Positions 53,130 through 63,200 of a DNA stretch of 64,000 bases are shown here, piece after piece. Source of the stretch: Zobellia laminariae (GTDB taxonomy: Bacteria > Bacteroidota > Bacteroidia > Flavobacteriales > Flavobacteriaceae); assembly GCF_009725995.1 (NCBI RefSeq), contig NZ_RCNS01000003.1, positions 558,001 to 622,000 on the forward strand, given 5' to 3'. A program made the position numbers and the translations under genes. A model generated the notes under the pieces. That model saw nothing but the letters and a program-made list of their open reading frames with translations. It made no database searches and was not told the DNA's origin. How positions within the stretch are numbered: the first letter of the stretch is position 1; each line of letters begins with the position of its first letter.

Positions 53130-54329
53130 TTATTTAGATGCTTCAAGTTTTTTCAATCGTAATAAAGCTTCCATATAATAATAATCCGCATAAACAATTG
53201 GCATATCTATTTCCGAGTTATTAGGGTGATGTCCTGTAGAATGCAATAAAAGAGATTGATTTGTATCTCCACTATAATAAGGTTCACTGGATAGTTTCTC
53301 TAATAAATCTTTAGCTGCATCAATATATTTTTGTTTTAAACTAGCATCTTCAACGAGTCCGGAAAGCTCTAACAAGCCACAAGCGGCTACAGCAGCTGCA
53401 GAAGCATCTTTAGGTGAATTCGGAATCTTGGGGTCATCAAAATCCCAGTAAGGAATACCATCTTTAGGTAAACGCTCCAAAAAGTGATCAGATAGTTTGA
53501 TTGATGTATTTAAGAAATCTTTGTTGCCTGTTTCTCTGTACGCAATGGCAAAACCATATATACCCCATGTCTGCCCCCTGGCCCACATAGAATCATCTGC
53601 ATACCCTTGGTGAGTCATCCCTTTAAGGAACTCTCCTGTTTCACTATCAAAAGAACCTAAGTGAAACATAGAGCCATCTTCTCTAACTAAATAATCCATA
53701 GTTAACTTTGCATGACTTTCAGATAGATCGTATAAATCTTGACTACCTCCGTTCTTAGCCGCCCAAAATAGCAACTCTAAATTCATCATATTATCAACAA
53801 TGGTATTATGATTAAATTTACTTGTCATTACCGGCCAAGATAAAATACTACCTACTTTAGGGTTGTAAAGCGTAGCCAAAGTATCTGCAGCTGCCAACAA
53901 AATACTCTTATATTCTTCATTACCTGTTAATCTATATCCATTGCCATAGCTACAATATAACATGAAACCAATATCATGATTATCTGCTGGGCTATATGCT
54001 ATTTCTTTTAATGCTTCTGTAGATTTCATGGCACTTTCCTTTATTTCGGAATCGTTGGATTGCTCATAAGCGTACCACAATACACCAGGCCAAAAACCAC
54101 TACACCAATCACGTACGCCTACCATTTCCCAATTGGTCTGTCCTTTTGGAATATTTCTAGGAAATTGATCTACGCTTTTTACCGTTTCCTGTACTTCCTT
54201 AATTTTCTTGACATTCTCATCAAGCACTTTCTCTGCAGAAAATTGAACAACTTCTTTTTCTTTTACTTTGGAAGCACACGAAAACAATAAAAACGAAACA
54301 AATAAAATTAAATGTAGCCTTACTCTCAT
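53130..54329 (-). CDS. GH88 unsaturated glucuronyl hydrolase (lipoprotein)
   Basis: A 399-residue lipoprotein (LLFSC, Cys18) with an (alpha/alpha)6 barrel. The catalytic pair is Asp119 (NHDIGFML) and Asp179 (TIVDNMMNLELLFWA), a spacing of 60 as between Asp88 and Asp149 of the Bacillus enzyme. RDWCSGFWPGVLWYAYE and SMWARGQTWGIYGFA are typical family stretches. It hydrates and releases the 4,5-unsaturated uronate left by polysaccharide lyases, which then becomes the KduI substrate. It is the first gene of the long leftward operon. A 17-base palindrome lies 14 bases upstream of the start. Confidence 0.93.
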   Translation of the reverse strand: MRVRLHLILFVSFLLFSCASKVKEKEVVQFSAEKVLDENVKKIKEVQETVKSVDQFPRNIPKGQTNWEMVGVRDWCSGFWPGVLWYAYEQSNDSEIKESAMKSTEALKEIAYSPADNHDIGFMLYCSYGNGYRLTGNEEYKSILLAAADTLATLYNPKVGSILSWPVMTSKFNHNTIVDNMMNLELLFWAAKNGGSQDLYDLSESHAKLTMDYLVREDGSMFHLGSFDSETGEFLKGMTHQGYADDSMWARGQTWGIYGFAIAYRETGNKDFLNTSIKLSDHFLERLPKDGIPYWDFDDPKIPNSPKDASAAAVAACGLLELSGLVEDASLKQKYIDAAKDLLEKLSSEPYYSGDTNQSLLLHSTGHHPNNSEIDMPIVYADYYYMEALLRLKKLEASK

Positions 54330-55078
54330 CTGAAATATTTTAGATATCCTGAGGATATCATTAAAATTGGTTGATTAATTCAAAACGAAACCTTTCGAAA
54401 TGAATAAAATCTACTCGCAATATGAGCAGGTTTTATATTGAATTTTCGTTCTGTACAATTTTACCGAGAATGATTATAAAGACTCATAAATTATGATTCA
54501 TAAGCTATAAAATAATAGCCTTTTACAGCTAATAGAGGCGAAATTTATACGTTTACCCTCAAAACCAAAGCAATTCCCTATAGTTTTAAGAATATTCTCT
54601 TTTAGTGTTTAAAGAAGACTTTTAGACTTTGAATATGCATCTGTTTTTTTGACTTGCTTCTGTTTGAATTTCTGTAGATTTCCCAATTTAAAATTATATT
54701 TCAAATATTACCCTACCTCTATTAAACCAACATATACAGTACTTGCGAGAATACGTAAGGGTTTTTTGAATGTAACATACTTAAGTTTTCCTTTAAATAC
54801 TTCCAATAACAGGCATGAGATTACTTCATAAAATCGTGCAACTCTTGCTTCCGATAATCACCTTGATAATTTGAGGTTTTTATCTACTCTTTTTTATGAA
54901 TACCCAATTTTAAGCCCATATAAACTGATAATGAACAATAATTTATAATCAATGAATGATAATTTATCGATACTGCTTTCAATTCTTTTTAACATTGGCT
55001 TAACAATTTTTGAGTACTCATATTCTACAGTATGAATCCAAAAAATTAATTCAACAAAAACTATTAAATAACACTTTT
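54330..55078. promoter_or_regulatory. Divergent control region between GH88 operon and second SusC
   Basis: A 749-base AT-rich region between divergent operons, the largest non-coding stretch in the window. Next to GH88 there is a palindrome GATATCC-TGA-GGATATC (54343-54359). No copy of the CTACCA(A7)TAC element was found here, which suggests a different regulator, possibly the neighbouring hybrid two-component protein. Exact promoters could not be fixed by eye. Short frames here are not coding. Confidence 0.5.
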
Positions 55079-58000
55079 ATGACCACTGAAAAAAGAAATC
55101 GAACCAACTTAAAGTATGTAGCTGGTCTATTAGGAATCTTAGGGTTTTTAATAAGCGGCGCATGTACAAATCTATACGCTGCAACAAGCAGTCGTATTAT
55201 TCTTGACGTTAGGGATACGCAAGATTTAACTATTACAGGAACGGTAATAGCAGCTGAAGACGGTATGCCTATTCCCGGGGCCAACGTTATAGTAAAAGGA
55301 ACCAACACTGGAACTACTACAGATTTTGACGGGAACTTCTCAATTAATGTTCCTTCTTCTAATAGTGTACTCGTATTCTCTTCTATTGGGTTTGCACAAA
55401 AAGAAGTTACAGTGGGAAGCAACTCTACAATCAACGTATCATTGGACACGGATGTTGCCGCTCTTGATGAAGTTGTTGTGATAGGTTACGGTACCGCCAA
55501 GAAAGAAACCCTCACCGGTTCTATTGAACAGGTCAAGGCCGAAGCTTTTGAAGATATTGCAACCGGTAGCCCGGCTTTGGCTCTACAAGGTAGAACGCCA
55601 GGATTGGTTGTTACCCGTACGTCTTCACGACCTGGTGACGAAGGTGTTAACTTCCTTATTAGAGGAGCTTCTTCTATTAATGGTATAGAGCCCCTTATTG
55701 TTATTGATGGTATTCCTTCTATAAATTCATCTTCTTTTAATGACATGAACCCAAATGATATTGAAAGTATCAGTGTTCTAAAAGGTGGGTCTGCATCTGT
55801 ATATGGTTCACGTGCCGCTGGAGGTGTTATTTTGGTTACTACTAAAAAAGGAAAAGGAGATGTTAAGGTAGATATCAGCACTATTTCACGAATAGGAACT
55901 ATTGGTATTCGTCCACCATCGCCAAGTATGTCTGAATATGGCCAACTGTATGCTGCTGCTGCAAGAGAAGATATTGCTTCTGGAAAACCTCCTCGTTATT
56001 TCTTCTGGAATGATCTTGAAACTGTAGATAGAATTGCATCTGGAGATGAAGGATACTATGATTTGCCCATAAACGGAAATATATGGTTAGGTGATGCTCC
56101 TAGATTTGACGAGATGTTTGGTAACTCCTACTCTAGTCAGCATAACATTAGTGTATCCGGAGGTACTGAAAAAAGTAATTTTCGTATTTCTGCCGGTTAT
56201 GACAACAATGTTGGTGGTTTAAAAGTTGCCGACGATAGTTCAGATCGATATAACTTCTCAATAAATTATGGTGCAGATATTAGTGATAAACTAAGCATCA
56301 ATACAAATGTCACCTATTTCAACAATGCTTTTTCAGGACCTTCAGGAGGTTTAGGAAGAGAAGCTGCTACATGGGATGCTCCCTTATTCCCAACATATAA
56401 CGCAGATGGACAATATTACGCCAATTTTGGAGGTGTTAATATTACAGGTGATAGAAATGGTATAGCACAAGTTAAAGATGCGGGGCGTGAAAATAAGACT
56501 ATTGAGCAATTTAAAATATCCGCACTTGCTATCTATAAGTTAACGGATCATTTAGACTTTACTGGATCCTACGCCATCAGTAAACAAAATAGTGAATACC
56601 AAAGATATAATGTATCTGTGCCCCTTTATAGTTGGGACGGAGGTTTCTCCAATAATATAAATAATACAACTTTTATAGAAGAAGGAACTGGACCGGATAA
56701 AAACGACGGTAACATTACCTATAAGAACTATAAAGGAGCCTTGAACTATTCAAATAATTTTGGAGATCATAACATATCTGGGCTACTTGCCGTAGAAGCT
56801 GAGAAAAATGAAATTAATGAATATGCTGTTAGAAGAAACGGGTTTGTTGATTATGGCGTGTACGACTTAAATGTAGGAGCTACAGATCAACTTGTTACTA
56901 CTGCAGGCGGTGGTAATATCTGGGGTTCTTTTGGTTATATCGCACGTATAAATTATGATTATAAGAGCAAGTATTTATTGGAAGTACAAGGTAGAAGAGA
57001 TGGGTCATCAAGATTTGCAGAAGGTGCCAAATGGTCTAATTACGGTAGTATTTCCGGTGGTTGGGTTATAAGCGCAGAAAACTTCCTTAAAGACAGTAAC
57101 ACGGTATCCTTTTTGAAATTACGTGGTGGTTACGGTGAACTGGGAAGTACATCTGGTATTGGTAATTTCGGGTATTTATCAACTGTTGGTTTTGGTACCA
57201 CTGTTTTTGGGGAAACCAATGCAACGCAACAGGCAACTTCTAGAGCCAGTAGTTTATTCAGTAGTTCTACTACTTGGGAACGTATTGTTACAAAAGAGAT
57301 TGGTCTGGATTTTAGATTATTTAATAACAAGTTATTTGGTTCTGTAGACCTTTATCAGAAAGACAATGTTGGAATGCTTGTTAGAGGAATTGAAACCGAC
57401 GTACTTGGAACTGCTACTCCGTTTACCAACATAGGTACTTTAGAAACAAAAGGATGGGAAGCTATGTTAGGGTGGTCTGGCAACATCGGTAAAGTAGATC
57501 TAACCGTGAGTGCTAACATGAGTGATACCAGAAATGAAATTACCCAATATGATGGAGCTCAAACTATTTTTGAAAACTTAAATGATGCAGAGAGTGGTAG
57601 AAACATTTTGAACAAACCTATCAACTCATTTTATTTATGGGAGACAGATGGTTACTTTGATTCACAGGCCGAAGTTGACGCCTACTACTCTAGTCTAAAC
57701 GAAGGAGGTATTTTACCATCACAGAGCTCTAACGATGCATTACGCCCAGGAGATATGCGGGTTGTTGATTCCAATGGAGATGGCACCCTTGATAATGAAG
57801 ATTTAACGTATAGCGGAGACGCTGCCCCTCATTATGTATATGGATTCAATTTTGATGTAAAGTATAAGAATTTTGATGTAAGCGCATTTTTTCAAGGTAC
57901 GCTTGATCATAATATATATAGAACGGGATATTTCGCACAACCTTTTCAAGCAGAATGGCAAAACCAATCTAACACTTGGTTAGGAAGAACATGGACAGAG

Positions 58001-58315
58001 GATAACCGTAATGCAGAGTTTCCTAGATTAACAACCCAACGTGGGCTATCTGCATGGAACTACAGAAGTAAAGATCATATCTTACAGAATAACAAATACA
58101 TGAGACTAAAATCTCTTATTGTAGGGTATAATTTTAAAGGATTAGAAATAGGAAATACACCTATTCATAACCTACGTCTATATTTTTCAGGAAACGATTT
58201 GTTTGAACTTACCAGTGTAAAAGATGGTTATGATCCTGAATTCCAAGCTAGCTCTAATAACAGTGCCTATCCATTTATGCGTACATGGGCATTAGGTTTA
58301 AAAGTATCTCTTTAA
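55079..58315 (+). CDS. susC: SusC/RagA-family TonB-dependent transporter, second copy
   Basis: The ATG at 55079 gives 1078 residues and a fitting signal (MTTEKRNRTNLKYVAGLLGILGF...); the in-frame TTG at 55010 would add 23 unlikely residues. Carboxypeptidase-like domain (ITGTVIAAEDGMPIPGANV, DFDGNFSINV), plug motif DEVVVIGYGTAKKETLTG and a barrel ending FMRTWALGLKVSL follow. It differs clearly from the SusC at 15833-18976, so the locus imports two oligosaccharide classes or uses the copies at different stages. Its SusD partner starts 29 bases downstream. Confidence 0.95.
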   Translation: MTTEKRNRTNLKYVAGLLGILGFLISGACTNLYAATSSRIILDVRDTQDLTITGTVIAAEDGMPIPGANVIVKGTNTGTTTDFDGNFSINVPSSNSVLVFSSIGFAQKEVTVGSNSTINVSLDTDVAALDEVVVIGYGTAKKETLTGSIEQVKAEAFEDIATGSPALALQGRTPGLVVTRTSSRPGDEGVNFLIRGASSINGIEPLIVIDGIPSINSSSFNDMNPNDIESISVLKGGSASVYGSRAAGGVILVTTKKGKGDVKVDISTISRIGTIGIRPPSPSMSEYGQLYAAAAREDIASGKPPRYFFWNDLETVDRIASGDEGYYDLPINGNIWLGDAPRFDEMFGNSYSSQHNISVSGGTEKSNFRISAGYDNNVGGLKVADDSSDRYNFSINYGADISDKLSINTNVTYFNNAFSGPSGGLGREAATWDAPLFPTYNADGQYYANFGGVNITGDRNGIAQVKDAGRENKTIEQFKISALAIYKLTDHLDFTGSYAISKQNSEYQRYNVSVPLYSWDGGFSNNINNTTFIEEGTGPDKNDGNITYKNYKGALNYSNNFGDHNISGLLAVEAEKNEINEYAVRRNGFVDYGVYDLNVGATDQLVTTAGGGNIWGSFGYIARINYDYKSKYLLEVQGRRDGSSRFAEGAKWSNYGSISGGWVISAENFLKDSNTVSFLKLRGGYGELGSTSGIGNFGYLSTVGFGTTVFGETNATQQATSRASSLFSSSTTWERIVTKEIGLDFRLFNNKLFGSVDLYQKDNVGMLVRGIETDVLGTATPFTNIGTLETKGWEAMLGWSGNIGKVDLTVSANMSDTRNEITQYDGAQTIFENLNDAESGRNILNKPINSFYLWETDGYFDSQAEVDAYYSSLNEGGILPSQSSNDALRPGDMRVVDSNGDGTLDNEDLTYSGDAAPHYVYGFNFDVKYKNFDVSAFFQGTLDHNIYRTGYFAQPFQAEWQNQSNTWLGRTWTEDNRNAEFPRLTTQRGLSAWNYRSKDHILQNNKYMRLKSLIVGYNFKGLEIGNTPIHNLRLYFSGNDLFELTSVKDGYDPEFQASSNNSAYPFMRTWALGLKVSL

Positions 58316-58344
58316 GACAAACGAACAATTAAAATTATATACAA

Positions 58345-60129
58345 ATGAGAAAATTAATATATATAATATTACCATGTGTAATGTTATTCTTTGCCTCGTG
58401 TGAAGACGAATTTATAGATTTAGATCCGCCAGCTTCAATCACAGAACAAGTTTATTATAACGAAGCTGAGCATTTCCTAACTGGATCCAATAGTTTTTAT
58501 AACAACTTGTTAGGATGGGGAGACCAAGGAATCTACGCAGATCACGGTTCTGATTTAGTTGGTTATTCTGAAGATAGTGAAATGCAAATTTATAGCAGAG
58601 GTGACACTCAGGCTCCGGAAACAGATGGTTATTATGCAAGTGCGTACCAAGCCATTAGAGATATGAACCTTTTACTTCAACGAGCAGAAGCTTATGAAGG
58701 AGAAGATAATATTGGAGAATATGTGGCTGCTACTAAATTTCATAGGGCTTGGCAGTACTTCTTTCTAGTACAACGGTTTGGAGGTGTTACCTTGGTTACA
58801 CGACCCTTAGATGTTGGTGATGAAGAATTGAATGCACCGCGTAATAGTAGATACGAAATTATTGCCCAAGTTTTAGCTGATTTAGATGATGCTATAGCTG
58901 GTTTACCTACAGAACAGAATATTAGTTCTGGTGATAAAGGAAAAATAAGCAAGTGGGCTGCCATGGCTTTTAAAGCAGAAGTTTTATTGCACGAAGCCAC
59001 TTGGATGAAATATGTTGATACCGCCACAGATGGTGATGGTATTGCTTCTGGAGCTGGTAGCGCAGGATTTGATGCTTCCAATATTACAGCATACTTACAA
59101 GAAGCTGTAACGTTGAGCAAAACAGTAATGGACCAAGGTGGTTTTGAACTATGGAATTATAATGATGTTCTTGATAACCTGAGTTCAAACTTCTTATTCA
59201 ATTTAGAAGATGGCGGTTCCAACCCAGGCGGTTTGGACAAGGCTACAAATAAAGAGTATATTTTTTATAGTAAATACGATTTTACTTTTAAACAGGCCAA
59301 TACACTTGTAAGTCACGTTTTCGAAGGCAGAGTAAAGCCTAGTAGAAAAATGATAGATATGTTCTTATGTGTAGATGGTCTGCCTATAGACCAATCTCCT
59401 CAATTTGAAGGGTATACAGAAACTCAAGATGAGTTCCAAAATAGAGATTTTAGGATGAGAGCTTATTTCACATACCATAAAACTCTTGGCCAGATACCTC
59501 AAACTGGAGACGAGGTTCTAAATGGTACCAATAGTTTTGGTTACAGAAATTCAAAGTTCATGAGCTGGAACTGGGGAACAGACCTTGCCTATAGAGCCAC
59601 CACAACAGAAAGCTATGACATGCCTTTAATTCGTCTTGCAGAAGTATATTTAATGTATGCAGAAGCTTTATATGAGCTAAATGGTACCCTTACCGATGAT
59701 CAAATGAACGAGTCTATTAATTTGGTAAAAGCCAGAGCCGGATTACCACCACTTACCAATTCTTTTTTAGCTGCGAATAATCTTGATTTAGAAACAGAAA
59801 TTAGAAGAGAGCGTACCATTGAGCTTTATGCAGAAGGTGCAACAAGGTTTAACGACCTAAAAAGATGGGGTATTGCAGAAGAAGAATTAGGTAAAACTAT
59901 TTATGGAGCCGTTATAGAAGGTACTGTTTATGAAGGAAATCCAGATTTGTATGATGCAGGCGCCTATGGCTTTGGAGAAGAAACCACAACGACAGGAGTA
60001 GGCAATAGAAGGTGTATAGTGGTACAGCCTTCATCTATTCGTAACTTTTCTATAAAGAACTATTTGTTCCCTATCCCTACATCTCAGATAGGTTTAAATA
60101 GCTCCTTATTACAAAACCCTGGATATTAA
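58345..60129 (+). CDS. susD: SusD/RagB-family glycan-binding lipoprotein, second copy
   Basis: A 594-residue lipoprotein with signal MRKLIYIILPCVMLFFASC (Cys19). SusD features are KFHRAWQYFFLVQRFGGVTLVT, KWAAMAFKAEVLLHEA, MPLIRLAEVYLMYAEALYEL, LVKARAGLPPL, RRERTIELYAEGATRFNDLKRWG and the end NYLFPIPTSQIGLN. It should cap the adjacent SusC and bind glycan at the surface. At 594 residues it is about 100 longer than the SusD at 14.3-15.8 kb. A terminator follows at 60188-60222. Confidence 0.95.
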   Translation: MRKLIYIILPCVMLFFASCEDEFIDLDPPASITEQVYYNEAEHFLTGSNSFYNNLLGWGDQGIYADHGSDLVGYSEDSEMQIYSRGDTQAPETDGYYASAYQAIRDMNLLLQRAEAYEGEDNIGEYVAATKFHRAWQYFFLVQRFGGVTLVTRPLDVGDEELNAPRNSRYEIIAQVLADLDDAIAGLPTEQNISSGDKGKISKWAAMAFKAEVLLHEATWMKYVDTATDGDGIASGAGSAGFDASNITAYLQEAVTLSKTVMDQGGFELWNYNDVLDNLSSNFLFNLEDGGSNPGGLDKATNKEYIFYSKYDFTFKQANTLVSHVFEGRVKPSRKMIDMFLCVDGLPIDQSPQFEGYTETQDEFQNRDFRMRAYFTYHKTLGQIPQTGDEVLNGTNSFGYRNSKFMSWNWGTDLAYRATTTESYDMPLIRLAEVYLMYAEALYELNGTLTDDQMNESINLVKARAGLPPLTNSFLAANNLDLETEIRRERTIELYAEGATRFNDLKRWGIAEEELGKTIYGAVIEGTVYEGNPDLYDAGAYGFGEETTTTGVGNRRCIVVQPSSIRNFSIKNYLFPIPTSQIGLNSSLLQNPGY

Positions 60130-60187
60130 AGTTTTGAGCATCCATTTATATGGATAAATTGTTTGTTTAGTTTTGAGTTAGTTTAGT

Positions 60188-60222
60188 AAAAGGCAGTTGT
60201 ATTCCACCTACAGCTGCCTTTT
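60188..60222. terminator. Bidirectional terminator between second SusD and the hybrid regulator
   Basis: AAAAGGCAGTTGTA pairs with TACAGCTGCCTTTT over 14 positions with one G-T pair; loop TTCCACC. A/T flanks on both sides serve the convergent genes. Confidence 0.88.
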
Positions 60223-60261
60223 CTTTTGTGCTAATTTCTAGCTAGAAAACAAGGGTAGCCT

Positions 60262-63200
60262 TTAGGTATCTTGGTTTTCTTGTTGATCCATAAATTCTGT
60301 AGGGGTTACATTAAATAGCTCTCGGAACGTTTTACTAAAGTACGCTGTAGAATTAAAGCCAGTCATATAGGATATTTCCTTAACAGAGTATTTATTCTCT
60401 TTTAAGAGCTCCGAGGCATAGCGTAAACGTACCGTACGCATGTAATGACTCGGGTTTTTACCTGTTAGAGAATTTATTTTTCTGTACAATTGAGACCTAC
60501 CGATTCCCAACTCTTTTAGGAGATCTTCTTGTTTAAAATCCATATCGCCAACATTGTCCAAAATAGTTTTTGTGACCTTATCCAAAAACACCTCATCAAT
60601 AGTATTGGTGGTAACTTCACTTGCAGGAAAGATGCCCCCAATTTCAGAGAACCGTTGTCTTATCCTCTTTTTGGTTTCTAGTAAGTTGTTGATACGAGCA
60701 ATTAAAACTCTAGTCACAAACGGTTTTGATAAGTAACCATCCGCTCCACTATGGTAACCCTCTACCCTATCATCATCCAAACTTTTAGCGGTTAGCAATA
60801 ATACAGGAATATGACAGGTTTCAAATTCATTTTTAAGGTTCTTACAAAGCTCAAAACCATCCATTATGGGCATCATAACATCACTTATAATCATATCTGG
60901 TAAATGTTTTTTAGCCATTTTTAACCCCTTCTCTCCATTTGCGGCCTGCTTTACTTGATAAAACTCCCTAAGGTCATTTACTAAATGTGTCCGTAACTCC
61001 TTATTGTCCTCTACAACAAGAACTGTTGGGCGATCTTTATCTCCTGTTTGTTCGTGAAAATCTTTGCTTGTTACCAATTCATTGGTTGTAAGCATTTCAT
61101 ACTCCACCGCTTTCATGGAATTAATACGAAACTCGTTCTTTATATTTTCGGTTTCTATGGCTTCCTCATCAAGATTCAAGGGCAACCTGACTGTAAATTT
61201 ACTTCCTTTTTTAGATTGACTTTCAACAGATATATCGCCTCCGTGCATTTCAGCTAAAGCTTTACTAAAGTTTAGCCCAATACCCGTTCCTGTCTTTGAT
61301 GGATCTAAATTATAGAACCTAGAGAAAATGTTTTTCAATTGTACCTTATCTAATCCTCTACCGGTATCTTTCACTATAATTTCTACATAATCGCCCATTT
61401 TCTCTCTAATGAAAAGGACCGATTCGTAGGTTTTCACTTTTTTGGTAACCTTACTAATCGATACTTCAATAGTTCCTTCTGGCGGAGTGAACTTTATAGC
61501 GTTGGAAATTAAGTTGGTTATTATTTTTTCGACTTTGTCCAAATCAAAATGAGCTTGTATTTTCTTTGAATCTGACGTAAACGTATAAGTCAGTTCCTTC
61601 TGATCTGCCAAATCTTTAAAGAGCATAAAAATATCCTCAGAAAACTTCACAATGTTTCCTTTTTCCAATTGCAAAGGCATCATTCCAACATCCATCTTTC
61701 TGTAGTCCAAAAGCTGATTTACCAAATGCAAGAGCCTTCTGGCGCTACGCTGTATGGTTTGTGCCGAATTCATCATAGGGCTAGACTCATTAATGCTAGA
61801 GAGTATCTTATCTACAGGATTTAAGATTAAAGTTAATGGAGTTCTAAACTCATGCGAAACATTTACAAAAAACTGAAGTTTCATCTGATCTAGCTCGTGC
61901 TTTTGACCCTCTCTTACTTTTTGAGTGTAATAATACATTACCGCCCAAAGAAGAAAACCGCCGGCAATGGCATAAATAAGGTACATCCACCATGTTTTCC
62001 AAAACGGGGGCAAAATCTCTATATCCATCTTTGCAGAACCGGCATTGCCCCATTTCCCATCTACAGATGCCTTTACTTCAAAAGTGTAATTACCCGGTTC
62101 AAGGTTAGAATGGTTTACCACCCTATTGTTTCCAATATTTACAAAATCATCATCAAGCCCTTGCATTTTATAAGCGTATTGCACTTGCTCCGGGTTCTCA
62201 AAATATAGCGCTACAAATTCAAAGGAGATATAGTTCTCATCGTACTTTAGTTTAATTTTCCCAATAGAATCCAACGCACTATTAATCAATACACGACCGT
62301 TAATAGAATCGCCTTTAACTACTTTCTTGTTGTTGAGTTTAAAGCTTGTAATAAGCGGTTGCAGCTTTACATCTGCAGGTAATTTTATATTGTCCGGATG
62401 AAATATATTAAACCCGTTTAGCCCGCCTGCCAAGATTCTACCATCCTTGGTTTTATCTATTGACTTTGTTTGAAATTCTGCACCTTGCAGTCCGTCATGA
62501 ACATTAAAATTTCTAATCTCGTTCGTTACCGGATTTAGGAAAGAAAGTCCACTTTTTGAGGTTATCCAAAAATTGTGATTATCGTCTTCTTGAAGACCAA
62601 CTACTAAGTTATTAGGGAGGCCATCATGCGAGGAATATGATTTGATCTGCTTTAGGTTTTCATCAAGAACAAAAATACCTGAGTCCGTACCCAGCCATAT
62701 ATTTCCCTTATAATCTTCGGTTATAAAATTTATTCTATTTCCCTCTACTCCCTCTTCGTTAACCCTTGCAAAATCTATTTCTTTTGGGGCAAACTCAGTA
62801 AGCTTATCTAACTCAACTATATTTAACCCAAGAGTAGTTCCTATTAATAACCGTTTTTTAGAATCTACATACAAATACAGGATAACATTACTAGTTAAAC
62901 CTGTATCTTTTAAGGATGTATTCCTGTAATTGCTAAATACTCCCGTTTTAGGGTCTAAAAGGTTTAGACCATCTGTACGCAGGCCAATCCAAATTCTTTT
63001 TTCAAAATCTTCTAAACCCGCCCACACAGAATTCTGACCTATAGATTTAGGGTTAAAAACGTCATTTTCATAACGCTTAAAAACCTCCTTTTCCGGGTCA
63101 AAACTATTAAGGCCACCGTCTAAAGTACAGATCCAAATTTTACCGTCAGAAGACTCAAACGTATATAAAATTTTATCGGACGATAAGGAGTTTGCATTAC

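Noticed and set aside
55051..55881. Minus-strand frames opposite the second SusC start
   Set aside because: Antisense to the conserved carboxypeptidase-like and plug domains of SusC.
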